The notes: a model not told the origin generated them from the sequence alone. 64,000 bases of DNA from Calliopum simillimum (GCA_951812925.1 OX638371.1:41204101-41268100), one strand, 5' to 3'; counted from the stretch's first letter, positions 46,018-58,382 are shown. Made by a program: numbers and translations.

Positions 46018-46880
46018 GAAAGGGTGTAACTTTTGGCCTGGCCAAAAAATAAATACCCTACACTGCAGTGTTTTGAAAATTTTGCTTGTAAGCGAGGTGC
46101 CACGCCTCCTTGTCCGATTTCACCCAATTTTTGTTGAGAGCTTTCATTTAGAGTTCTTAGTGTCCGAGTTAAATTTGGTTTGAATATCTCGAAAATCGCT
46201 TTCAGTATAGCGTTCTGAAGCTTTTGCTTATGTGGGAGGAGACACGCCCTCTTGTCCGAGTTCACCCAGTTTTTGTTCAGAGCTCGCATTTATAATATTT
46301 AGGGGGTGAGTGAAATGTGGTTGGATTATCTCAAAAAACTCTTTCAGTATATCATTTTGAATCTTTTGCTTATATGGGAGGTGCTACGCTTCCTTGTCCG
46401 AGAGCTTTCATTTATAGTTCTTAGTGTCTGAGTTAAATTTGGTTTGAATATCTCGAAAATCGCTTTCAGTATAGCGTTTTGAAGCTTTTGCTTGTGTGGT
46501 AGGTGCCACGCCCTCTTGTCCGAGTTCACCCAGTTTTTGTTCCGTGCTTGCATTTATAATATTTAGTGGGTGAGTGAAATTTGGTTGATTACAATATCTC
46601 AAAAAACTCTTTCAGTATAGCGTTTTGAATCTTTTGCTTATATGGGAGGTGCCACGCCTCCTTGTCCAATTTCACCCAATTTTTGGTGAGAGCTTTCATT
46701 TATAGTTCTTAGTGTCTGAGTTAAATTTGGTTCGAATATCTCAAAAATCGCTTTCAGTATAGCGTTTTGAAGCTTTTGCTTATATGGGAGGTGCCACGCC
46801 GTCTTGTCTGAGTTCGCTCAGTTTTTTCTCAGAGCTTGCGCTTACAATTTGTAGTATTTATGTGTATTTTGGTTGCATTG
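46018..46880 (-). mobile_element. DINE-1/Helitron-like repeat, copy E (6 internal units)
   Basis: The left end ggcctggccaaaaaataaat and taccctacactgcagtg match copy C. Six units, each with gccacgccctcttgtccga or a variant (about 46099, 46242, 46382, 46505, 46651 and 46794), have a period of 123-146 bp. The opposite hairpin terminus is missing and the repeat runs into a different tandem array. Confidence 0.75.
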
Positions 46881-47430
46881 GTCCCGATCGGAAACTATTT
46901 GACATAAGTGAATGAGATTTGGTATGTATGAACAATGCTTGAGTTAATGGCGTCCAATAAAAAAATGGGCGATGCCGCGCCTCTTTGACCCGAAATTCAT
47001 GTATCTCTGGAAATATTGGACTCAGGGAATGAGATTCGGAACATATGTAATTGGCACTGGGAAAAAAAAAATTTTATAAAAAATGGGCGGGGTCACGCCA
47101 CCTCCTTCTAAAATAATCAAATTTGTCATATCTCTGAAACTATTTGACACATATGAATAAGATTTGATTTCAGGTAAAGTGAAGCGAACAGGATATGGCA
47201 CTGTAAAAATGTTAAACCAATTTAAGGTACTTAGTTGATATGGAAACAGTATTTTTTTTATGTTCTTATTTTGGTCTCCTAAGTATAAACACTAAGTAAA
47301 AAAAATTTGGTCCGGATCGAAACACATTTGACCGTGCCCGCAGGCCGCTAAAGGTCGGAATAACGCTATTTATATGAAAATAAGGAAACAATTAATCCTA
47401 TCTTTGAAACTCTTTGACATAGGAGGATGA
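46881..47430. repeat. Tandem array with atgggcgatgccgcgcctc-type units
   Basis: About four degenerate units of roughly 110-130 bp contain ctatttgacataagtgaatg, gagatttggtatg and aaaaatgggcggggtcacgc. Probably part of, or fused to, the DINE-like copy E; related to 20935-21290. Confidence 0.55.
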
Positions 47431-47725
47431 GATTTATAGGGCTATTCTGGCGACAGTATTAGAGCTGTCAAACAGCTCACCACAGTCTTCACTGATAAAA
47501 AAGTAGTAACGAAGATGTTTTGGTATTCTGGTTGCATTAAAAAAGCTCTTTTCCGTCTTTATGAATACAACTTTTAATACCTGCTACGTAGGAGGTCTTA
47601 CAGTTCTCTTACAGCTGTCAGTTGCAAGCTGACAGGTTTTTGTTTATGTGAAAAAGTGAAGTAAGAAACATGTAATTTTTATTTTAATTGTTTTAAATTG
47701 TTTTTGTAAGATATTATTAAAATTA

Positions 47726-48140
47726 TTGTCTGATTTTTGTTTGTTTGTGAAAGTGAAAAAATTTCCATGGAGGAACAATTTCTGCACAACATTATATCGC
47801 GCCGCGCATATTAAAGCTGAGGAAGACTACCGATCCATTCAATGTGACGGAGGAGTCATTTCAAAAGAACACAGGCTGCCAAAAAATATCTGTGCAGACC
47901 TCATTTCTGAGCTGGAGCAGCATGACAATCAATCGTCAGCAATTCCGTTTAGCTTGCGTTTTTTAGCAGCTCTATATTTTTTTGACCATGGCTCCTACCA
48001 GCAATGCATTTGGAAATGCAATGAGCCAATCATCCATTTCTCGATCCATTTTTAATATTACGAGATTGATTGTTCAGCATAAAAGGAACGAAATTAGTTT
48101 TCCCCAGCGTGATAATGAGCAGACTGCATTAAAATTGGGG
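47726..48140 (+). pseudogene. PIF/Harbinger transposase N-terminal relic
   Basis: The frame HRLPKNICADLISELEQHDN and then IPFSLRFLAALYFFDHGSYQ is followed, after a frameshift, by FGNAMSQSSISRSIFNITRL. This order (leucine-rich helices, FLAALRFFATGSYQ-like, then SQSSxSRxI) is the N-terminal part of HARBI1-like nucleases. The DDE catalytic region is absent. gtaag after the last frame could be the donor of an original intron. Confidence 0.65.
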
Positions 48141-48344
48141 TAAGAAAAGTGGGAACAATTTTACTTTAAAAACTGTTGTTGTTTTTTTTTTTATTTTTTT
48201 TTTTTTTTTTTGCCCAAATAGGGCTATAGGAATTAATTACAACAAAAACAAAAAGTTGTGGTCGAACTTACTTTCGGAGATATAGCCATCGGAATATCGG
48301 GATATATCTTTTATAAAAACAAATATAAATTGGGAACCCCTGGA

Positions 48345-48745
48345 TGGATTTTAAAAATATTGATGTCATATGAAAGGTATTTTACCAAGCTATATAATTT
48401 TTCAGTTTGAGTCATAGTTTTCGAGATATGAAAATTTTTCAAAAATTTACACCATTTTTTTCCCCATAAAACCGTAATTTTTCCAAAAAATGTATTATTA
48501 GCCTATAATTTTAATAACTAAATTAGGAAGCCCAATTTATTTCCTTTCATTTAATAAGCGACACGTATCTGAAATTGCATCATTAATAAATTTTTATAGA
48601 AAAAAAGCAAAAATCGACCAAATCAATTTTTTTTGAAATTAGGAACTTTAAACAACAATGCAGGAACAGATAACAATTTTGTACAGCAATTATATAGCCG
48701 GGTAAAATACCTTTCATATGACATCAATATTTTAGAGAGGGGACT
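48345..48745. repeat. Foldback repeat
   Basis: The left arm (attgatgtcatatgaaaggt near 48358) is the inverse of the right arm (acctttcatatgacatcaat near 48710), with further pairing outward. Similar text (tggatggatttcaaaaatat and ctaatatgaaaggtatttta) recurs at 55630-55680, so this is a dispersed family. Confidence 0.65.
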
Positions 48746-49985
48746 CGATTACGTGAATCATATGACTCATTTTTGGAGCCATCACATTCAAATTAAATTA
48801 TTTTTGTTTATGATTCGTAGTTTCATAATGCAATTATAAAATTTTTTCATAATACAATTAAAAAATTTTTCATTACAGGTGCTGCAAAGTACACCCCAGC
48901 TAAAAAATCTGCTTCGTAGTGTGGTGTGGGTAATGAGACCCTTAGCTGGTGGTGTAAAAGTTGTGTATTGGCGCACACGCCTTTTTAAGCAGCCTCTAGG
49001 CTTTAGTGAAGTTTTAAGTTTTTAAGCCACAAGGCTATTCATCAATAATTAAAACAGCAGACGTCTTCAGTGTTTTAGCTCAGAATAATCATTGTTCTTT
49101 ATTGAAAAATGTTTTATTATTTATATAAAATTTGCCAGTATTTTTCCTTACCATTGTTTACCAGTATTTCCTAAAACTCCTCCTCTCTCTCTTTTGATCG
49201 CCAATCAATTTTCTTTGGTCGATCACGTATTTTGGTTTCTCACGGAAATGAAAAATACCAACAACAACATATGCACTAATTTTAGCCTTGACTTTAAATG
49301 TGTCGTTGGCTTTGATGCAACCTAATACTCTTCGTTGCATTCGCTCTTGTGCATTGCATTGATGTTGTTGTTGTTCTTACGCTTGCGCCAAGCATTAGGT
49401 ATGTTTAGCGGCGCAAGCCAAAGGGGATGAAAAATAATTGAAGTAAACAAATATGAATTTGAGTAATTTGTTTACGGGACTTTTGGTTTTCATGTGGGAA
49501 TTTATTTCTTTTGGCTAGTTTTTAGTTACTGTAGAATTCTATGGAATTCTTTGGTTTAATTGAACTAACACATGAATTGATTTCAAGTGTTTGAGTGTTG
49601 GTGCTCTTTAGGGTTTTGTAAGAAAAGTTACTTGAATTAAAAAAGTGGCATTGAAAGCAATAGTGACTATAGGAGTACACTACAGTAGAAGCATACTTGA
49701 TTATCAGTTGGCTACCTACCAAAATCTGCAGAAACTCGATTTAAAAACAAAAATAATTAACGATATCTATTTAGATAATTATGTTCAAAATTCATTTATT
49801 TAAAATTTAGTTAATATGTTTTAATAATATTTTAAATTCATATTGTTTTTTATAATACATATACACATAATTGAATTGAATAATAGATATTAAGCTTAAA
49901 CTAAATATGTGTATCCAAATTATAATTCAAATTCAAAAATTCAATTAAAAAAAATTAAGAATACAATGGAAAATACTTATTTTTT
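48746..49985. other. No recognisable gene
   Basis: AT-rich with short CAACAA and TTG repeats. No frame with a motif. Confidence 0.4.
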
Positions 49986-50308
49986 TATCTATATATAAAT
50001 ACGTGAACAGTTTTTTTTGCGCCCCTTTTGCGAGCTAACCATTTAACCGATTTTGGATATTTTTTTATATGATAGGTACTGTGGTGTAGAATCCACGAAT
50101 CTAAAAATTATCCTCATAAGTTGTCATTAAGACATTTAAAAACAGGATCAAAGTTTCCCATATAATTACAACAACAACAGCACCCACAGTGTTATGCTGT
50201 GCTGATGAGAAAATTAATGAGACAGTGGAGTGGGTGAGATTTTGTTGTTGTTGTTTTTCTCTTGCTTGCACGAAACCTGTTTCGTTGCGCTCTGTCGACG
50301 TTCTGCAC

Positions 50309-51515
50309 CGATATTTTGGATGTTTTTCGATACTTTTGGACTTTTACCGATATGTTGGATGTTTCTTGATACTTCTAGACTTTTATCGATATTTTGGATG
50401 TTTCTCGATACTTCTGGACTTTTAACGATATTTTGGATGTTTTTCGATACTTCTGGACTTTTATCGATTTTTTGGATGTCTCTCCATACTTCTCGATATT
50501 TTGGATGTTTCTCGATACTTATGGACTTTAACCGATATTTTGGATGTTTCTCGATGCTTTTGGACTTTTACCGATATTTTGGATGTTTTTCGATAATTTT
50601 GGTTTTTTACCGATATTTTAGATGTTTCTCTATACTTTTGGATTTTTATCGATATTTTGGATGTTTCTCGATACTTTTGGACTTTTATCGATATTTTGGA
50701 TGTTTCTCGATACTTCTCAATATTTTGGATGTTTCTCGATACTTCTCGATGTTTTGGATGTTTCTCGATGCTTTTGGACTTTTACCGATACTTTGGATGT
50801 TTCTCGATACTTTTGGACATTTATCGATATTTTGGATGTTTCTCGATACTTTTGCACTTTTATCGATAATTTGGATGTTTTTCGATACTTTTGAACTTAT
50901 ATCGATATTTTGGATGTTTCTCGATACTTTTCGACTTTTATTGATATTTTGGATGTTTCTCGATACTTTTGGACTTATACCGATATTTTGGATGTTTCTC
51001 AATACTTTTGGACTTTTATCGATATTTTGGATGTTTCTCGATACTTTTGGACTTTTACCGATATTTTGGATGTTTTTCGATACTTTTGGACTTTTACCGA
51101 TATTTTAGATGTTTCTCGATGCTATTTGGCTTTTACCGATATTTTGGACGTTTTTCGATACTTTTGGACTTTTACCGATATTTTAGATGTTTCTCGATAC
51201 TTTTGGATTTTTATCGATATTTTAGATGTTTCTCGATACTTTTGGACTTTTACCGGTATTTTGGATTTTTCTCGATGCTTTTTGACTTTTACCGATATTT
51301 TGGATGTTTTTCGATACTTTTGGACTTTTACCGATATTTTAGATGTTTCTCGATACTTTTGGATTTTTATCGATATTTTGGATGTTTCTCGATACTTTTG
51401 GACTTTTATCGATATTTTGGATGTTTTTCGATACTTTTGGACTTTTACCGATATACATACCGATGTTTGTTGATACTTTTGAGATCTTTTCGATATTTTG
51501 GATGTTTTCCGATAT
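50309..51515 (+). repeat. 39-bp minisatellite, about 31 units
   Basis: Head-to-tail units of 39 bp, consensus gatattttggatgtttctcg joined to atacttttggacttttacc, with some 24-bp short units (tactTCTCgatattttggat type, 50490-50750). Because 39 is a multiple of three and the unit lacks stops, all three plus frames stay open (for example DILDVSRYFWTFT and YFGCFSILLDFYR repeated), and so does one minus frame. The open frames therefore do not indicate a protein. Confidence 0.95.
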
Positions 51516-51736
51516 TTTTTGGCACAAGCTCTACACCAATTTTTATGTTATTCGGTTTTGAGATATATTGAGCCTGCTGCATATATATATGAATACTTAA
51601 TAATGTTCTGGCTTTCTTTTTTACCAAATAGTACTCGAAAAAAGTGTATCTATCTCAAAGTAAAAGGCCAAATTTTGGCCACCGGCGATACTAGTTACAA
51701 ATAATCAGCATCAGCAAAACACAAACATATCTAATA

Positions 51737-52014
51737 GGGCGACTTCCTAAACGTCCGTTGTTTGTGTTGAAACAGCATTTTCGTAAAAAAAATGTCGCAT
51801 AATTTTAGGAGCTTATTTTTTACTGCATCATTCTTGCAGTTCATAACGCCTAACTACAAATCGTTGACAATGCATAGCAATCAGCGCATCAGTAACAAAG
51901 TTGATGCTTTTTGTAAACTTTGCTCTTAAGTCAAAAAATTCCTAAAATTATGCGACATTTTTTTTACGAAAATGCTGTTTCAACACAAAGCAACGGACGT
52001 TTAGGAAGTCGCCC
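51737..52014. mobile_element. 278-bp MITE with about 75-bp inverted repeats
   Basis: GGGCGACTTCCTAAACGTCC opens the left end, and the reverse complement of the right end starts with the same 20 bases. Pairing continues through gaaacagcattttcgtaa and aatgtcgcataattttagga. ATA flanks both sides (51734-51736 and 52015-52017), a possible 3-bp duplication. Confidence 0.85.
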
Positions 52015-52947
52015 ATACTTCTGCAATATGTGCTCTCCCGTATATTATCGGAAAGCTCGATTTTCCCAAAATTTTTAAATAAAACGACCTCCTGACACCC
52101 TCTCGGGTCGAAATTTTTTTGTTCACCCATTGGAAATTTCATTTTATATATACGTCTATGAATATATTTCACCACATTTGGTTATTGAACATGGAATTTT
52201 TATTAAAACCTGGGTCATATTATCCTCAAAAATCCTGTGTTTGAATTCTTACTATAGAATATCTCAAAAACCGTATGTGATAGCAATTCCGATGCCGGAT
52301 TCGGATTCAGCACCGACAACTACATCGAAAAGTACTATTTTAGTTTTGGTTTCTGTTTCTATCTCACTCAAGCTGGAGTTACGTACGTACCATCGAACGC
52401 CCTGCAGAAACACATCATTCACCAATAACAATATTATTCCTAAACATAATCAGGCTGTTCGTTAACTCCAAGTTTTTACCCGTATAAAACGGACTTAAAC
52501 TTAGAGTAAACGAACCGACTGAATATTACTAGAACTTCGGTGAACTTCGTACCACCTAAAGCCAAATTTTAAAGATATCTTTGTATGAGGACCATTCTAA
52601 TTAAAAGCTAGGTGGTGATAATTTCATGTGAATCACTTAATCGATAAAATACTATTTGAAACATATTTAAATAAAATTTAAATAGATTTTGTAGTGCCTT
52701 TTAATTAAAAGATAAAGTGGTGTAAATTTCATGTGAATCGATTAAGTGGTCTTTAAGAATATGCGGTGTAAAACAAATTTTTGTATGAGGCCCACCCTTA
52801 ACATGGACTCTAACTAAAATAACTTACACTTCAAGCCACCTCAGTATTGTTGAGAACAAACCAAAAAAAAAAAAAATTATTCAAATCGGTTAAGCCGTTT
52901 TCGAGTTTTAGCCAGACTAACGAACGGAATTCACTTTTATATATAAA

Positions 52948-53495
52948 GGGTATAGAAGCAAAGGCGACAATCTCCATTTTTTTTTCATGAATGCATCTGA
53001 GAATGCCATCTAGTTGCATTTGATCTAAGCTTGTGATGAGTGAAATTTGCAATACCAAAAACGTCACTATCCAATATATGTATATCTAAGGTTGAAAACT
53101 GCCAATCAAAGCAAAGGCAGCAATCTCCATTTAAGATTGCTGCCTTTCCTTTGATTACTAAACTTCTTAAGCAAAATATCTTAGAGCTCCGCCAAAAAAT
53201 AATATTATTTTTTCACCATTTTTATTGGTTTTAGCAACTAATGAAGTCATGTACCTAATTTCAGCGAAATCGAAGAAGGGTGTGGCAGTTTGATTATTAC
53301 AAACCTAGCAATCTCCAAATTTCTTATCGAATTTGTCCATAAACCCCTTTCAGGATTTGGTTTAAACTTGGTTTACACCCTCATCTAACTCTATTCTGCA
53401 AAATTGCAAAACATACAGTATACTAAATTCGTATATTTATGTTAGTTTTCACAAAATTGAAAAAAGTGGAGATTGTCGCCTTTGCGTCAATACCC
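52948..53495. mobile_element. 548-bp MITE with GGGTAT(A/T)GA(A/C)GCAAAGGCG ends
   Basis: GGGTATAGAAGCAAAGGCGA at the left and, reversed, GGGTATTGACGCAAAGGCGA at the right, both followed by CAATCTCCA. A hairpin inside (gcagcaatctccatttaaga then gattgctgccttt, 53120-53150) repeats the same words. It is inserted in the TATATA tract of the larger element around it. Confidence 0.75.
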
Positions 53496-55101
53496 CTCAT
53501 ATATAGATATATTAAGATGGATTAAAGTAATTAACTTGAGTAAATAACGACACTTCTCCGATACCCAAATCTAGACGTCAAAAATTTCAAACTTCGGATG
53601 GATTAAGTGATTGCAATCTACGAATTTCGTAATTTCGAATATACACTCAAAAAATTTGCAGGTAAAGTAACAGTCAAAATTTAAAGTCAATTTTGAATTT
53701 TACAGTTGTAGTAATTTTTTACTGTAAAAATAGTAATTTTTCTATGAAAATACATTTTTGGGCCTGTGCCAATCGAAAACATTTCACTCACCTATACAAA
53801 TTCTGACGTCTCAAATACGATTTTTGAAGCGTATGAGGTGAAATTGTTATGTCAAAATTTGTACTAGCTTCAGGGGCCACTGAAAATTGTGACAATCGAA
53901 ATAGAAATTTTAAAATGTCAATGGCCAATGAAAAAATTCAAAATAAAATTTAAAATTTGTAAAAAAAAATAAAAAAATATGTATAACAAAAAGAGTTATT
54001 CCACGTAAGTATAATGAAATGTGTGGTGAAAAATTATTTTGCTTGTTGTTGACTTTTGGTTCTAGCAGGACGGAACAACGAAACACATGTCTCTGCCAAG
54101 AACTTGAGAAATTTGACCTGAGAAATTTGATTTTCAAGGCAAGTGACATATATTGGCCTCCACGCATTCCCGATGTAACGGATTTTTGCCTGATCTTTTT
54201 TAAAATGTGAAGTTTCGGCCAATAGACCAAATTCTCTGACACAGTTTATTGAAAATATCCATCACAAAATGGCAGCCATCATAAGAAATTTTAGTGGTTG
54301 AATGAATTAGTTCAGTGACGGCTAGAAATAACATTTGGACGATATTATTTTTAAGAAATAAACTTCCAAAACTATACAATTTCATAAATAATAAAAACAT
54401 TCCACAGATGGGTTATTTTTATTTTTAACTATTCCTCTATAAACTTTCTTTTGGGTCACCATATGTCAGGCTTTTTCATTCCAAATGAACTCCATAGCAG
54501 CGTCTTTTGCTGACCCAGCTCCTTGAGGATATTCAAAATTAAATTCACATAGTCTAATTTTTTTTAAATTTTTGAATTGTTTTTACTTATTTATTTTTTG
54601 TAATTGGTAACAATTGTATTAAACAAATGTAAAAAAAGTTCGATTCGCTGAAATGTCAAAAATTGAATCTGTCAGAAATTGCAATCCATCTGGCACAGGA
54701 AAAATTAAAAATTTTAGTCACCAGAGTGAAATTTTTTTTCACCCCTATTTGCTTAAGGTAAAAGTTTAGATTTGGCACACGCCCTTTGTCTGTAATTCGA
54801 CAGTTATTTTTATTTTAACTGTGAAGGTAAGTAAAATACAGTCAAAAAAACTATTATTTTCAGTCACATATCTAATATGTCGCCAAAAATTTTGAGAATT
54901 ATTACGCGACTTTAAAATTTTACCTTCAGCGCGGCCAAAGACTTTCCCTTTAAAAACTTTGATAAAATAAATATTTTATTTATCTAAGTTAGCAAGTCTT
55001 TTCTTGTGTAAAAATTAACAAATTTGTTTATTTGTTTGAAAGGAATAAAAAAAGAAAACAATCTGTGAATTTTATTTTCAATTAATAAATTTCTAGATTA
55101 A

Positions 55102-55239
55102 GAGCCAGACAGGATAGTTGGGCAACTATCCGATTCTACATTGCGGCATATGAGAGCGACCATACGAGCGATTTGATATACAAACACGATCAAGACAAGA
55201 TAGTTGCGCAACTATCTTGTCTGCCATGTGTCCAGGCTC
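55102..55239. mobile_element. 138-bp MITE with TAA duplication
   Basis: GAGCC at the left and GGCTC at the right are flanked by TAA (55099-55101 and 55240-55242). The subterminal palindromes agacaggatagttgggcaac and gttgcgcaactatcttgtct pair with each other. The TWA duplication points to the PIF/Harbinger group. Confidence 0.7.
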
Positions 55240-55872
55240 TAAAGTCGCTGAAAATTCGGCAATGTAAACGCACCCTTGTTTATACTGAAATGTAATTTTC
55301 AATACATAATTCATTTTTCTATTGGAAGGTTTTAGTGCGCGCCAAATTGAAGATAACTAATTAAAAGAAAAGCGAAAATCGTAAAAGAAAGTGAGAAAAT
55401 ATCTTAGTTAAATATGCAGCAAGCTTTTTTGATTCTTATTGTTTGCGAATAAAAAAACGGGAAAAGTTACGATAAACTTTGCATAATTTTATCAATCCGA
55501 CCGAGTAAAAGTACAACTGCATGATTAAGCAACAAGAATTTAACTTGTTAAAGCCCATAAAATTCGGAAATCTAGCCATCGGAAAATCCAAACATCTTTT
55601 ATAAAAACCGGTATAAGTGGAGAACTCCTGGATGGATTTCAAAAATATTGGTCTAATATGAAAGGTATTTTAATAAGCTATAAAATTGGTGCACACAATT
55701 TTACAATTTGGGTAATAGTGTTCGAGATACGAAGCCTAAATTATTTATTTTCATTTGACATGCGACATGTAGCAAAAAATCCTCCATTTGTATGTTTTTA
55801 TAGAAAAAAATAAAGAAGGACCATAGCATAAGTTTTAAAATTAAAAGAAGTATTGATTACACTGGTCTACAC

Positions 55873-56890
55873 GATTTTCGACTGGACCAACCAAATAGTG
55901 TTCCTAAAGTTATTTGGTGCGCTGAATTCGAATCTGCAATCGGTTTTTCTCTATCAGGTCAGGTTTTGGAGATAATCGACCTTTTCGATTTTTGAGGTTA
56001 TAGCTCCATTTTTTCGAACATATTTTGAGAAACCCAATTTCGATCGAATATGTTTTTACTTTTTTATAGAGAAAAATTGTTAAACTTTCAACAAGTGTAC
56101 CAATATCTAAGATCCGATTCAAATTGGCTGAGTTATAGCAACGAAAAGTTCATTTTTATAGTAGTTTTTTACACTTTTTCGTGTTTAAGCCAAATTAAAC
56201 ACGGTTTTTTTGCCAGTAGCTTATACAAATATATATTTTTTATATTTTAGTTTAATAGTGTATTTAATTACAAATATTTGAAGTTCAATTTTAGCAAAAT
56301 CGGATAATTTTTTAAAAAGTAATTAAGGTTTTAGTGAAATAAGACCATTTCGATTTTGAATGAAATTGTTCAACAAAAATTTAAAAATAATGTGTTTTCT
56401 ATGAAAATCGAAATGGTCTTATTTCACTAAAACCTTAATAACTTTTTAAAGAATGATCCGATTTTACTAAGATTGAACTCAAAATTTTTGCAATTAAATA
56501 CACTATTGAACTAAAATATAAAAAATATATATTTGTATAAGCTTTTGGCAAAAAAACCGTGTTTAATTTGGCTTAAACTCAAAAAAGTGTAAAAAACTAC
56601 TATAAAAATGAACTTTTCGTTGCTATAACTCAGCCAATTGGAATTAGATCTTAGATATTGGTACATTTGTCAAAAGTTGAAGAATTTTTCTCTATAATAA
56701 TGTAAAAACATATTCGATCGAAATTGGGTTTCTCAAAATATTTTCAAAAAAAATTGAGCTATAACCTCAAAAATCGAAAAGGTCGATTATCTCCAAAACC
56801 TGACCTGATAGAGAAAAACCGATTGCAGATTCGAATTCAGCGCACCCAAATTACTTAAGAAACATCATCCTCTTCTCCAGTCGAAATTTT
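55873..56890. repeat. Large palindrome, arms of about 485 bp
   Basis: Arms 55875-56360 and 56402-56888 are inverse copies with roughly nine in ten bases paired, joined by a loop of about 42 bp. Pairing includes ggtgcgctgaattcgaatct, ggagataatcgaccttttcg and aaaccgtgtttaatttggct. No clear short target duplication is visible. The transcript of either strand would form a long hairpin. Confidence 0.85.
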
Positions 56891-57810
56891 TTTCGAAATT
56901 TGTCGACCAATGTTATTGTTGTTTTTGTGTGCTTTTTGTTTTTGCCATGCGGTTTTTGGTGGTGATGTTGTTTTTATTGTCTCTTGTGGCGTTATTGTTA
57001 AAAGATGCTCAATTTCAAGAAAATTAATCTGGTTCATTTAGTCGTCAATATATTCTTGACTGAAAGTGCGAAAAGGAATATTTAATAATACATCACACCT
57101 TCAAACTCTACCGTTCAATTTCTCCAATCGGTCCATAACTTTCCGAGTTATCAGCCATTGGAGTAAAGACATCTACTAAACTCCATGCAAAAGACTGAAC
57201 TATGAAGTTGAAATACGTTTTCTTCGTTAAATGATTATTCGGAAAGTAATGGTCTAATTGAAAAAGTTGAAAAGAAATTTTAAAAAGAAAGACTGTTTCG
57301 TATTTACCGGGAAAAATTATTTGCGTTTTTTGTTTTTCTATTAAAATGTACTAATGAAGTAATTTCAGGACACATGTCGCATTTTACATGAATGGAAATA
57401 TTTTGGGCTTTCTATTTTGGTTTTTAAAATTATGAGTTGATAGTACATTTTTAGAGAAAGTAAGGGTTATTTTAATAAAAAATGGTGTATTTTTTTAAAA
57501 AATCAATCTAGGCATACCGGTTTTAATAAACGATATATCTTCCGATGGCTACATTTCCGAAAGTAGGCCCGGCAGACACTTTTTTGTTGTTAATAAGATA
57601 GTCAACTCGTTACTTGATTTTGGGAAGAACAAGCGACAAGGCGATAATTGCATTGCTGGATTTTTGTTTTTTGGAATTCAAAATATTTTTTTTGGATTTA
57701 TTATGAATTTTTAAAAAACGTAATCACAGCGCAGCAACATTTCATTACATTTTCTGTGACATTATTTGCAGCTAGCCCCTCACTTGTTGAAATCTGGCTG
57801 TCTTACCTTA
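56891..57810. other. No gene; foldback-related AT-rich DNA
   Basis: Parts of 57110-57300 and 57470-57560 repeat text seen in other foldbacks of the window (for example tccgagttatcagccattg and cgatatatcttccgatggct). Confidence 0.4.
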
Positions 57811-58382
57811 TGTTCACACCGAGCTAATTTTATTAAATTAATACTCTTCTCCTTCAAACTGTACACACCAATTTTGAACTTAATTAACTTGACATCAGTT
57901 TGCTTACATTTCAAGATATTTATGTTTCAGAATGAAAATAATTTTGCTAAAATTGTAAATTGTTGAATATTTGAATAAACTTTGGATGAGAAATGACAAA
58001 TATTCACTGATTATACTTCTACATATTTGTTTTCGGCCAATTTTATTTGAGTTTTTCATGTCTATGATTTTCCTTCGTCTTTTATGACGGATCAGCAGAA
58101 TGCGCAACTTTAAGTCTAGTACAGCGTATCCGATATTCAGGTGGTGTCCCAAACAATAATCAGCAATACGTCTCTCTTCACATGGACCACTGAAAAATGT
58201 AGAACATATTTTCCGAAAGTTTTCAAAATATCTCTTTTTTCTACTTAATAAACTTTAAATTGAATTGAAATATCTTTATTAATGTGACAAAATTTGTATG
58301 GGTAATTAAATGAATTTCTATTTCGTTAGCAATTTAATTATCGATTTGTGTGGATAATTAAATTAAATACTTGGTGTGAACA
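57811..58382. mobile_element. 572-bp MITE with TA duplication
   Basis: TGTTCACACCGAGCTAATTT at the left is mirrored by ggtgtgaaca at the right, with nearby aaattaaatac against attaaattaatac. Both sides are flanked by TA (57809-57810 and 58383-58384). It lies just upstream of the unrecognised two-exon gene. Confidence 0.7.

Larger units (their letters stand above)
49986..53512. mobile_element. Long element with inverted ends enclosing a minisatellite
   Basis: The left end TATCTATATATAAATACGTG, followed by gcgagctaaccatttaacc, is inverted at the right, where ggttaagccgttttcgagtt is followed by cacttttatatata. A 548-bp MITE is inserted in the right TATATA tract, which resumes as tatatagatat at 53501. 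Inverted subterminal sequences plus a central minisatellite recall Helentron/DINE-type non-autonomous elements; this class call is an inference. Confidence 0.5.

Noticed and set aside
50230..51108. 292-codon open frame with 13-residue repeats
   Set aside because: It is a translation of the 39-bp minisatellite; equally long frames exist in the other registers and on the other strand, so openness carries no coding signal.
50309..51515. Regularly spaced repeats resembling a CRISPR array
   Set aside because: Units are contiguous with no unique spacers, and the DNA is eukaryotic.
53641..53660. cactcaaaaaatttgcag as the left end of another TA-flanked MITE
   Set aside because: I could not find a matching inverted right end within the next 1.5 kb.
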